Positions 51,242-60,835 of a DNA stretch of 62,980 nt are shown in pieces. The DNA is from CAYXWH01 sp964468755 (lineage in GTDB: Bacteria > Chloroflexota > Dehalococcoidia > Dehalococcoidales > RBG-16-60-22). A program made the translations under genes and the position numbers. The notes beneath the pieces were generated by a model. That model saw only the letters and a list, made by a program, of their open reading frames with translations, did no database searches and was not told the origin of the DNA. The DNA is taken from contig CAYXWH010000004.1 of the NCBI GenBank assembly GCA_964468755.1, forward strand, positions 1-62,980, in the 5' to 3' direction. Within the stretch, counting starts at the first letter, position 1. Each line of letters opens with the position of its first letter.

Positions 51242-51895
51242 TTACTGTTTCGATGAGACCCGCTGCCAGTCGGCGAGAAAACGGCTGATGCCGGCATCGG
51301 TGAGCGGGTGTCTGATCATTTGCATCAGTACACTGTAGGGTATGGTGGCGATATGCGCCCCTGCCTTCGCCGCTGCCACGCAGTGGAGGGGGTGACGGAT
51401 GCTGGCGGCAATTACCTTGGTCTGGAGCTGGTAGCGGTCATATATCTCGACGATATCGCTCACTACCTGCATGCCATCATGCCCGGCGTCATCGAGACGG
51501 CCGACAAAGGGGCTGACAAAGGCAGCGCCGGCTCTGGCGGCAAGCAGCGCCTGGTTTACCGAGAAGCAGAGCGTCATGTTGACCGCGATGTTTTCCCGGC
51601 TCAGGGTAGCGGTTGCCGCGAGCCCGTCGGCGGTTACCGGTATCTTGATGGCGACATTCGGCGCCCAGGATGCTTTTACCCGGGCTTCTTCCACTATCGA
51701 CTCGGTGTCTTCCGCCAGCACTTCGGCCGAGACCGGGCCACTGATTATGGAGCAAATCGTCTTCACCACGGTTTCATAATCGTTGGTGGATTCCTGGGCA
51801 ACCAGGCTGGGGTTGGTGGTCACCCCGCTGATAATGCCCAGCCTGGCAGCTTGCCGGATCTGGTCGATATTGGCGGTGTCTAAGAAGATTTGCAT
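51242..51895 (-). CDS. fsa: transaldolase/fructose-6-phosphate aldolase family
   Basis: 217 aa short form (TalC/MipB). MQIFLDTANIDQIRQAARLG start, GVTTNPSLVAQE, Schiff-base Lys in NVAIKIPVTADGLAATATLS, NMTLCFSVNQALLAARAGAA, SPFVGRLDDAGHDGMQVV. It may act as transaldolase in the non-oxidative pentose phosphate pathway, giving erythrose-4-P for the aromatic operon, or as an aldolase; sequence alone does not decide. Good Shine-Dalgarno GAGGAG. Confidence 0.92.
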   Translation of the reverse strand: MQIFLDTANIDQIRQAARLGIISGVTTNPSLVAQESTNDYETVVKTICSIISGPVSAEVLAEDTESIVEEARVKASWAPNVAIKIPVTADGLAATATLSRENIAVNMTLCFSVNQALLAARAGAAFVSPFVGRLDDAGHDGMQVVSDIVEIYDRYQLQTKVIAASIRHPLHCVAAAKAGAHIATIPYSVLMQMIRHPLTDAGISRFLADWQRVSSKQ

Positions 51896-51915
51896 TGGAG
51901 TCTCCTCTTCATGAA

Positions 51916-53550
51916 TTACGATGTAAGTGGTAACGGGGGTTGAGCACCTTCACGGAGCACATCCTTGGCAACCCCGACAAAGTCGCGGAACAGGGGATGT
52001 GGTCGTGCCGGGCGTGAGCGAAACTCGGGATGGAACTGGCAGCTCAGCATCCAGGGGTGGTTGGTGAGTTCGCAGATTTCAACCAGTTTCTCGTCAGGAG
52101 ACAGGCCGCTGTAAACCATACCCGCTTCACTCAGTTGACGGCGATATTCGTTATTGAACTCAAAGCGGTGGCGATGCCGCTCGTAGATTACCTCCTGGCT
52201 ATAGGCGCGGGCAGCGTGAGTGCCCGGTAGCAGATGGCAGGGGTAGTTACCCAGACGCATGGTTGCCCCCTTGGCGTCTACCTTTTTTTGTTCCGGCATC
52301 AGGTCGATGACCGGATAGGGGGTGTCGGGGTCAAATTCAGTGGAGTTTACCTTTACCGACTCCAGGATATGGCGGGCAAACTCAATGACCATTACCTGCA
52401 TACCCAGACACAGCCCGAAGTAGGGGATTTCATTATTTCGGGCATATTCGGCTGCCTTTATCATGCCTTCAATCCCACGGGTGCCAAAGCCGCCGGGCAC
52501 AATTATGCCCTGGGCGGTGCGCAGCAGGGCATCGCAGCCGTCGTCTTGCAGATTTTCGGACTGTACCCACTGCAAATTGATGTCCCGGTCATGGTAAAGG
52601 GCGGCATGGTAGAGCGCTTCTCGAACCGAAAAGTAGGCATCGGTCAGTTCCACGTACTTGCCCACCAGCACAATATTGACTGGTTCGCGGGGACTCCTGA
52701 TGCGTCTGACCATCTCCTGCCACTGACCCAGGTCAACCGGGCCGGCTTCAATACCGAGCTTGTCAACAATCAGTTTGCCCAGCCCGGTTTCTTCAAGGAT
52801 AAGGGGTATCTCATATATGGTATCCACTGTGGGCAGGGAAATAACCGCCTGTTTGTCGACATCACAGAAGAGGGATATTTTGTCCCGGATGCCTTCCGAT
52901 ACCGGCAGGTCACTGCGACAGATGATAATATCGGGCTGGATACCCATGCGGCGCAGCTCATTCACGCTATGCTGGGTGGGCTTGGTCTTCAATTCCCGCG
53001 TAGAGTTAAGATAGGGCAGGAAGGTAACGTGGATGTACAGCACGTTGTTACGCCCGACATCATTTCTCATTTGCCGGATAGCTTCCAGAAACGGCTGCCC
53101 TTCAATATCGCCCACGGTGCCGCCTACCTCAATAAGGATAACATCAGCCTTTGATTTCTCAGCCAGTTGCCTGAACCGGGACTTGATTTCAGAGGTTAAA
53201 TGAGGTACTACCTGGATGGTACCACCGAGAAAGTCTCCCCGCCGTTCCTTGGCGATAACCGCGCTATAAATCTGCCCCGAGGTCACGTTGCAATCAGCAG
53301 TAAAATCAGCGTCGATAAAACGTTCATAGTTGCCTAAATCCAGGTCGGTTTCCGCTCCATCCCTGGTGACAAATACCTCACCGTGCTGGTAAGGGGACAT
53401 TGTGCCCGGATCGACATTAAGATACGGATCTAGCTTCTGTACCGACACGCTGATCTGGCGGTTCTTGAGTAAATTGCCGATTGAAGCGACAGCGATACCC
53501 TTCCCAACGGAACTAACTACACCACCTGTAACAAATATATACTTCGGCAT
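51916..53550 (-). CDS. pyrG: CTP synthase
   Basis: 544 aa. Makes CTP from UTP, ATP and Gln. N-terminal synthetase MPKYIFVTGGVVSSVGKGIA and CNVTSGQIYSAVIAKERRGD; EVGGTVGDIEGQPFLEAIRQ; C-terminal class-I glutaminase with the nucleophile in YFGLCLGMQVMVIEFAR and PGGFGTRGIEGMIKA; His and Glu in SCQFHPEF. Preceded by a structured leader and strong promoter; fsa follows after 20 bases. Confidence 0.97.
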   Translation of the reverse strand: MPKYIFVTGGVVSSVGKGIAVASIGNLLKNRQISVSVQKLDPYLNVDPGTMSPYQHGEVFVTRDGAETDLDLGNYERFIDADFTADCNVTSGQIYSAVIAKERRGDFLGGTIQVVPHLTSEIKSRFRQLAEKSKADVILIEVGGTVGDIEGQPFLEAIRQMRNDVGRNNVLYIHVTFLPYLNSTRELKTKPTQHSVNELRRMGIQPDIIICRSDLPVSEGIRDKISLFCDVDKQAVISLPTVDTIYEIPLILEETGLGKLIVDKLGIEAGPVDLGQWQEMVRRIRSPREPVNIVLVGKYVELTDAYFSVREALYHAALYHDRDINLQWVQSENLQDDGCDALLRTAQGIIVPGGFGTRGIEGMIKAAEYARNNEIPYFGLCLGMQVMVIEFARHILESVKVNSTEFDPDTPYPVIDLMPEQKKVDAKGATMRLGNYPCHLLPGTHAARAYSQEVIYERHRHRFEFNNEYRRQLSEAGMVYSGLSPDEKLVEICELTNHPWMLSCQFHPEFRSRPARPHPLFRDFVGVAKDVLREGAQPPLPLTS

Positions 53551-53614
53551 CAGGGAGAACTGTAAAACAGAACTGGAAAGTCTCTGGTCCTTCTCGAAAT
53601 TTTACCTAAAGATA

Positions 53615-53636
53615 TCGTTCAGAACTGCCTGAACGA
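53615..53636 (-). promoter_or_regulatory. hairpin in the pyrG leader
   Basis: TCGTTCAG-aactgc-CTGAACGA, perfect 8 bp, about 30-50 bases into the pyrG transcript. The motif CAGAACTG (plus-strand reading) occurs here at 53620-53627 and again at 53568-53575, with a near copy GAGAACTG at 53555-53562. No T-run follows. Confidence 0.45.
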
Positions 53637-53659
53637 GAACCCGGAATCATTGACATTCT

Positions 53660-53699
53660 CTTGACACTATATATATAGGAAAAACGTTCTAGTGTCAAG
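53660..53699. repeat. 10-bp inverted repeat overlapping divergent promoter elements
   Basis: CTTGACACTA (53660-53669) and TAGTGTCAAG (53690-53699), perfect, 20-base spacer, centres 30 bases apart. Each arm contains a TTGACA, one per strand: the right arm is the -35 of pyrG, the left arm a possible -35 for plus-strand transcription. Confidence 0.6.
53670..53698 (-). promoter_or_regulatory. strong promoter of pyrG-fsa-rho
   Basis: Minus strand: perfect TTGACA (53698-53693), 17-base spacer, TATATA (53675-53670). Predicted start near 53663, leader of about 113 bases. Confidence 0.75.
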
Positions 53700-53820
53700 T
53701 ATTTTAAGGGGAAATCACACAACTTTACATATATTCTAATTTGCCAAATGCCGTTTGTCAAGTTTTGCCTGGGGTAATGAGTTTGCCACTGGAATCAAAT
53801 AGTGCCTTCTCGACTGAAAA

Positions 53821-53849
53821 TTGACAGTTCATGAGTGTCATTGTAGACT
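53821..53849 (+). promoter_or_regulatory. promoter of glyA
   Basis: Perfect TTGACA (53821-53826), 17-base spacer, TAGACT (53844-53849). Predicted start near 53856; GAGGAG ribosome site at 53870-53875 and ATG at 53887. A further plus-strand pair, TTGACA 53650 and TATATA 53672, lies upstream. Confidence 0.7.
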
Positions 53850-53886
53850 ATTTTAGGTATTTCCCCCCCGAGGAGAAAAGAAAAAA

Positions 53887-55131
53887 ATGGATTTCTTAGT
53901 GCAGACCGATCCCGAGGTTAGCTGTGCCATAAGCAATGAAGTAAAGCGTCAGCGAGAAAGCGTAAATCTTATTGCTTCCGAGAACTATGCCAGTAAGTCC
54001 GTTCTCGAAGCTCAGGGTTCTTTCCTGACCGGTAAATACGCCGAGGGCTACCCGCATCAGCGTTACTACGGTGGCTGTGACCATGTGGACATTGTTGAAG
54101 ATCTAGCCATCCGGCGAGCCAGGGAATTGTTTCACGCCGAGCATGCCAATGTGCAGCCGCATAGCGGCGCCCAGGCAAATATGGCGGCTTATTATACCCT
54201 GCTGGAATACGGTGATACCGTCATGGCGATGAGCCTGGCTCATGGCGGGCACCTTACTCATGGCGATAAGGCGAGTTTTTCCGGCAAATCATACCGTTTT
54301 ATTTCCTATGGGCTGGATAAGGAAACGGAAAGGATCGATTATCCTATGGTGGCCGAGCTGGCTCAACAGCACCGCCCAAAGGTAATTGTCGCTGGCGCCA
54401 GCGCCTATCCCCGCATCATTGATTTTAAGCGCTTCCGTGAGATTGCTGACCTGGTGGGCGCGCGGCTTATTGTGGATATGGCTCATATTGCCGGTCTGGT
54501 AGCCGCCGGGCTGCACCCATCGCCGGTGCCTTACGCTGACGTGGTCACTTCAACCACCCATAAGACCCTGCGGGGACCACGCAGCGGGTTCATACTGTGC
54601 CGGCGGGAACTGGCGAAAGCCGTTGATGCCGCTGTGTTCCCGGAAATGCAGGGAGGGCCCCTGATGCATGTTATCGCCGCCAAGGCAGTGGCTTTCCATG
54701 AAGCGATGCAGCCGGAGTTTGCTGCCTATCAGCAGGCAGTGCTGGATAATGCCCTTGCCCTGGCTGGCGGGCTGCAACAGCTGGGCCTGCGCTTGATATC
54801 CGGTGGCACCGATAACCATCTTGTTCTGGTAGACATTACTGAGACGGGCGTCACCGGCAAGCAGGCTGAAGAAGCTCTGGGGCGGGCCGGCATTGTGATT
54901 AACCGGAATGCCATTCCTTTTGACCGCCGGTCTCCACGGTTGGCCAGCGGCATCAGGCTGGGTACGCCGGCAGCGACCAGCCGCGGCTTCGGCACCGGGG
55001 AAATGGAACAGATCGCTTCGTTGATTGTCAGGGTTATCACCAACATTAATGACCGCAACATTCAGCAACAGGTGCGCCAGGAAATTGCCGGGATGTGCCA
55101 GCGGTTCCCACTGACCGGAATCGATGGTTAA
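53887..55131 (+). CDS. glyA: serine hydroxymethyltransferase
   Basis: 414 aa PLP enzyme interconverting Ser and Gly with one-carbon transfer to tetrahydrofolate. ESVNLIASENYASKSVLEAQ, GKYAEGYPHQRYYGGCDHVD, NVQPHSGAQANMAAYY, PLP lysine in VVTSTTHKTLRGPRSG, and RLASGIRLGTPAATSRGFG. Has its own promoter, divergent from pyrG. Feeds C1 units and homocysteine remethylation that connect with ahcY-metK. Confidence 0.97.
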   Translation: MDFLVQTDPEVSCAISNEVKRQRESVNLIASENYASKSVLEAQGSFLTGKYAEGYPHQRYYGGCDHVDIVEDLAIRRARELFHAEHANVQPHSGAQANMAAYYTLLEYGDTVMAMSLAHGGHLTHGDKASFSGKSYRFISYGLDKETERIDYPMVAELAQQHRPKVIVAGASAYPRIIDFKRFREIADLVGARLIVDMAHIAGLVAAGLHPSPVPYADVVTSTTHKTLRGPRSGFILCRRELAKAVDAAVFPEMQGGPLMHVIAAKAVAFHEAMQPEFAAYQQAVLDNALALAGGLQQLGLRLISGGTDNHLVLVDITETGVTGKQAEEALGRAGIVINRNAIPFDRRSPRLASGIRLGTPAATSRGFGTGEMEQIASLIVRVITNINDRNIQQQVRQEIAGMCQRFPLTGIDG

Positions 55132-55318
55132 GCGGGTCTGAATCCCTCCTCTTTAATTTATTGTCTATATTATTCTCCCTGTCCTTTTGGTGATGGCAAT
55201 TCATTATGGCGTGGGACGGGGCTGCTCTCTGTTTCGTAGCTGGACTCTCCCGGATTTTAGTGCCATGAAGGTGCCTGCCTGGCGTGTGTCTGGTGGGGGT
55301 GAGGTGGGTTGGCAATCG
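55132..55318 (+). other. intergenic region glyA-prs
   Basis: About 190 bases without a supported gene. No T-tailed hairpin follows glyA. A 20-codon ORF starting at the ATG near 55206 has no ribosome site and is not called. Confidence 0.5.
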
Positions 55319-55327
55319 TGCTATAAT
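55319..55327 (+). promoter_or_regulatory. extended -10 promoter of prs
   Basis: TGC followed by perfect TATAAT at 55322-55327. No good -35 at the expected distance, as is common for extended -10 promoters. Predicted start near 55334; AAGGAG at 55358-55363 and ATG at 55373. Confidence 0.55.
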
Positions 55328-55372
55328 TATTTAGGCTAACGCTTTATTCAATAGATAAGGAGATTATGGCTC

Positions 55373-56311
55373 ATGGATGAACTGAAGGTATTTACCGGTA
55401 ATGCTCACCCGGCTCTGGCTCAGGAAATAGCCGATTATTTAAAGATACCCCTCGGCAAGTGCGAGGTGTTTCAGTTCAGTAATGAGAATACCTTTGTCCG
55501 TATTCTGGAGAATGTCCGCCAGCGGGATACATTCGTAGTTCAGCCTATCTGCTCGCCGGTCAATAATAACCTGGTGGAGTTACTCATTATGCTTGATGCC
55601 TTGAAGCGTGCCTCGGCGGGCCGGATAACGGCAGTCATACCATATTTTGGCTACGGGCGTACGGATAAGAAAGACCAGCCGAGGGTGCCCATTACCGGCC
55701 GGCTGGTGGCTGACCTGCTGACCGTGGCCGGGGCCAACCGGGTGCTGACCGTGGACTTACACGCGGGACAGATTCAGGGGTTTTTCAGCATTCCGGTGGA
55801 TGAGCTGACCGCACTCGATATACTGGCTAATTATTTTCTTAACAAGAACCTTGCCGACCTGGTGGTAGTGGCTACTGATATCGGTATCACCAAACGGGCG
55901 CGCGACCTGGCTGCCAAGCTCAATGCGCCACTGGCAATCATGGAAAAGAGGCGATTGGGCAATGAAGACAAGACGGAAACAATGAATATCATCGGTACTG
56001 TGGAGGGCAGGGTGGCGCTCACCGTCGATGATGAGATAGATACCGGCGGTTCCCTGGCAGGGGTGGTTACGGCGCTGAATAACGCCGGGGTGAAGAGGGT
56101 ATACTCGTGCTGCTCCCACCCCATATTCTCCGGGTCGGCCGTCCAGCGGATAGCTTCCTGTCCGGTGGAGGAAGTAGTGGTCACCAATACGGTTCCGGTG
56201 AGTGATGGCCGGATATCAGACAAAATTTCGATATTGCCCATAGCCCCACTGCTGGGTGAGGCTATACACCGAATCCATACCGGAATGTCTATTGGAGCCT
56301 TATTTGAATAA
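55373..56311 (+). CDS. prs: ribose-phosphate pyrophosphokinase
   Basis: 312 aa. Makes PRPP for nucleotides, His and Trp. ELKVFTGNAHPALAQEIADY start, ATP flexible loop IPYFGYGRTDKKDQPRVPIT, TVDLHAGQIQGFFSIPVDEL, and the PRPP loop ALTVDDEIDTGGSLAGVV. Shine-Dalgarno AAGGAG nine bases before the ATG. Confidence 0.97.
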   Translation: MDELKVFTGNAHPALAQEIADYLKIPLGKCEVFQFSNENTFVRILENVRQRDTFVVQPICSPVNNNLVELLIMLDALKRASAGRITAVIPYFGYGRTDKKDQPRVPITGRLVADLLTVAGANRVLTVDLHAGQIQGFFSIPVDELTALDILANYFLNKNLADLVVVATDIGITKRARDLAAKLNAPLAIMEKRRLGNEDKTETMNIIGTVEGRVALTVDDEIDTGGSLAGVVTALNNAGVKRVYSCCSHPIFSGSAVQRIASCPVEEVVVTNTVPVSDGRISDKISILPIAPLLGEAIHRIHTGMSIGALFE

Positions 56312-56526
56312 CAACGAGAAACTGGTGGAAGTGTATAAAGCCGCCAATGAGATGGAAGCTCAGGTGATAAAGGGATTGCTGGAGAGCTACGGGATACCGT
56401 GTCTGCTGAAGACACACGGTACCCAGTCTGTGTTTGCCATTACTGTTGACGGTATGGGTGAGGTCAGGGTCATGGTCTGGGATTCCATGGCGGAAAGAGC
56501 CAGGGGGTTGATTAAGGAGAGAGAGA

Positions 56527-56534
<8 letters not shown>
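56304..56534 (+). CDS. DUF2007-like putative signal transducing protein
   Basis: 76 aa from TTG at 56304 (GGAG seven bases upstream), which overlaps the prs stop by 8 bases; the frame is open further into prs. Reads LVEVYKAANEMEAQVIKGLL, ESYGIPCLLKTHGTQ and VRVMVWDSMAERARGLI, the compact alpha/beta pattern of DUF2007 (resembles a PII-like fold). Function unknown. Overlaps secA by 8 bases, so it is coupled to both prs and secA. Confidence 0.72.
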
Positions 56535-59175
<2,641 letters not shown>

Positions 59176-59190
59176 GGAGGTTTTTCATCG

Positions 59191-59466
59191 GTGCAAAATG
59201 CCGAAATTGCCACCGTGTTTGAAGAAATCGCGGGACTGCTGGAGCGGAAGAAGGACAATATCTTTAAGATACGTGCCTACCGCAGGGTAGCCCGTGAGAT
59301 TGAGCAGTTGCCGGTAGCGGTGGAGCAGCTGGTGGCGGAGGAACGGCTAAAGGAAATCCCGGGAGCGGGAGAGGCGATTACCAGGAAGATAACGGAGCTG
59401 GTTACCACCGGCAAACTCGGCTACTACGAGCGACTGAAGGCTGAGTTCGTTGAAGAGAAAAACTGA
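59191..59466 (+). CDS. free-standing PolX-type helix-hairpin-helix domain protein
   Basis: 91 aa with GTG start, GAGGAGG about 10 bases upstream. It resembles the first ~90 residues of bacterial family X DNA polymerase (8-kDa lyase and HhH domain): VFEEIAGLLERKKDNIFKIR, AYRRVAREIEQLP, HhH LKEIPGAGEAITRKITELVT. The polymerase and PHP domains are absent; the next gene starts 9 bases later and is unrelated. It may bind DNA as a nick or gap sensor, or be a remnant. Confidence 0.75.
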   Translation: MQNAEIATVFEEIAGLLERKKDNIFKIRAYRRVAREIEQLPVAVEQLVAEERLKEIPGAGEAITRKITELVTTGKLGYYERLKAEFVEEKN

Positions 59467-59475
59467 ACGGCAGGT

Positions 59476-60222
59476 ATGGCGAAAGTGAACTATCCGGGTA
59501 ATTGGGCAACCCCGGCTCAGCTGGTTGCTGCCGGCGACGCTGAGGCAGTAAGGCACTTTGAGCAGGCAGTGTTAGCCGGCAAACACTGGTTTATCGCCTT
59601 GCTGGAAGCGATGGGCATGTGGAGCAGTACCGAGGAAATTCACCAGGACCGTACCAGGCGTTACCTTATCGCCGGCGAAGCCTTTGACTGGTTGCTCCTG
59701 GCGGAACGGCTATGCGAGGCGGTGGACGGTTTACTGCCCAGGGATGAAGAGGAAGCGCTCCTTTTACGTGGCAGACCGCCGCTGGAACTGGGTGTGGAGG
59801 AAATCAGGAGGATTCTCGGCGAGAGCAAGTTTTGCCAGTACCTTAACTATTTCTACGGCGTAACCGTTGAGGAGGCACTGGTGCAGGCGGTCAAGGACGA
59901 GGTATATAAAGAAAGGCAGTCGCTGGGCTTAAGCAGGGAGCGTGAGCCAAATGATGAGGCTTATCAGCGGATATATGGCGTCGCCAGAGAAGGACTACTA
60001 AAATGCTTCCGGCAGGAACGTGGCTACCCGCGCCTCCGGTCTATCACCATCGGTGAGATGAAAGAGTTTGCCTACTGGCGGTTTAAATACCGGATGAAGC
60101 ACTGCGAGAAGGCAAAGGTTGCCAGTGATACCTCCAAGGCACTCAAGTACCTGCGGCGCCGGTGGCAGAAGATGGGTTTATACAGCGCCCTGGTTGATGG
60201 TGAATCACCATCGGTGAGATGA
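59476..60222 (+). CDS. hypothetical protein with disturbed 3' end
   Basis: 248 aa, ATG at 59476. Not recognised. Mostly helical and charged, with SSTEEIHQDRTRRYLIAGEA, FDWLLLAERLCEAVDGLLPR, QYLNYFYGVTVEEALVQAVK and a basic C-terminal region (FKYRMKHCEKAKVASDTSKA, LKYLRRRWQKMG). No signal peptide or membrane segment. A 93-bp duplication of its 3' part follows, and the stop TGA lies inside the second copy in a shifted frame, so the present C-terminus may be recent. Co-directional with secA and the HhH gene. Confidence 0.7.
   Translation: MAKVNYPGNWATPAQLVAAGDAEAVRHFEQAVLAGKHWFIALLEAMGMWSSTEEIHQDRTRRYLIAGEAFDWLLLAERLCEAVDGLLPRDEEEALLLRGRPPLELGVEEIRRILGESKFCQYLNYFYGVTVEEALVQAVKDEVYKERQSLGLSREREPNDEAYQRIYGVAREGLLKCFRQERGYPRLRSITIGEMKEFAYWRFKYRMKHCEKAKVASDTSKALKYLRRRWQKMGLYSALVDGESPSVR
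60044..60136 (+). repeat. 93-bp direct repeat, copy 1 (inside hypothetical gene)
   Basis: Begins TCACCATCGGTGAGATGAAA and ends GTGATACCTCCA. It matches 60205-60297 with two mismatches; offset 161 bases, not a multiple of three. Confidence 0.92.
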
Positions 60223-60297
60223 AAGAGTTTGCCTGCTGGCGGTTTAAATACCGGCTGAAGCACTGCGAGAAGGCAAAGGTTGCCAGTGATACCTCCA
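60205..60297 (+). repeat. 93-bp direct repeat, copy 2 (ends the hypothetical gene)
   Basis: Near-identical to 60044-60136. In the original frame this copy reads IGEMKEFACWRFKYRLKHCE and ends with its own TGA at 60306-60308; in the frame of the upstream gene it supplies the early stop at 60220-60222. Confidence 0.92.
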
Positions 60298-60345
60298 CCT
60301 CCAACTGAGCGGCTACCGTCACTCCGCTGTGTGTGGTGGGTTAAG

Positions 60346-60822
60346 CTATTTTTGTTTTTCTTCCTTTGGGGCTCGTATAATGAGGAGCGGTACCTTCCCG
60401 GCTCGTAACACCTTATCGGTCACACTGCCCAGCGCCCAGCGACTGAGCCCCGACCGGCCGTGGGTTGACATCGCCACCAGGTCAGCGTTGATTTCTTCGG
60501 CAGCTTTTATAATCTCGTCGGCAGCCTTGCCCGCGCTTACCCTGGTCTTGACTACGGCGCCTTTACTTTTCAGGCTTTCCCCAATTCGGTTAAGGTAGTT
60601 TCTCGCCCTTTGTTTTATTGGCTTCAGTTCCCGTTCAGTGTAAGGGACCGGGACGCTGGCTTCTCCGGCGACCACGTAATATGCCAGTGATGATATTACT
60701 TGAAAGAGGGTGATTTCTACCTTGTGGTTTGGTGTCAGCTTGGCTACCAGTTCCTCGACGTACGGTAATGCCGCCTCGCCCACCTTCGAGCCATCCAGTG
60801 GTACCAGTATTCGCTCATACAT
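60346..60822 (-). CDS. universal stress protein, UspA family (second copy)
   Basis: 158 aa. MYERILVPLDGSKVGEAALP start, C-terminal MSTHGRSGLSRWALGSVTDK nucleotide loop, then VLRAGKVPLLIIRAPKEEKQ. Related to the protein at 8307-8771, with the same STHGRSG...GSV signature. Starts 13 bases after valS on the same strand with GAGGGGG as ribosome site, so it is probably co-transcribed with it. Confidence 0.9.
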   Translation of the reverse strand: MYERILVPLDGSKVGEAALPYVEELVAKLTPNHKVEITLFQVISSLAYYVVAGEASVPVPYTERELKPIKQRARNYLNRIGESLKSKGAVVKTRVSAGKAADEIIKAAEEINADLVAMSTHGRSGLSRWALGSVTDKVLRAGKVPLLIIRAPKEEKQK

Positions 60823-60835
60823 AGCCCGTGCCCCC

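Noticed and set aside
52234..53154. Antisense open frame of about 306 codons within pyrG
   Set aside because: Mirror of the conserved CTP synthase coding sequence; composition typical of shadow frames.
53585..53640. Short ORF in the pyrG leader (ATG TCA ATG ATT ...)
   Set aside because: Sixteen codons without a good ribosome site or amino acid run; the hairpin and repeats explain the region better.
55206..55268. 20-codon ORF upstream of prs
   Set aside because: No ribosome site, no promoter before it, no amino acid bias and no terminator after it.
55046..55315. Antisense ORF overlapping the end of glyA and the spacer
   Set aside because: Low-complexity protein, most of its codons inside or next to glyA, no ribosome site.
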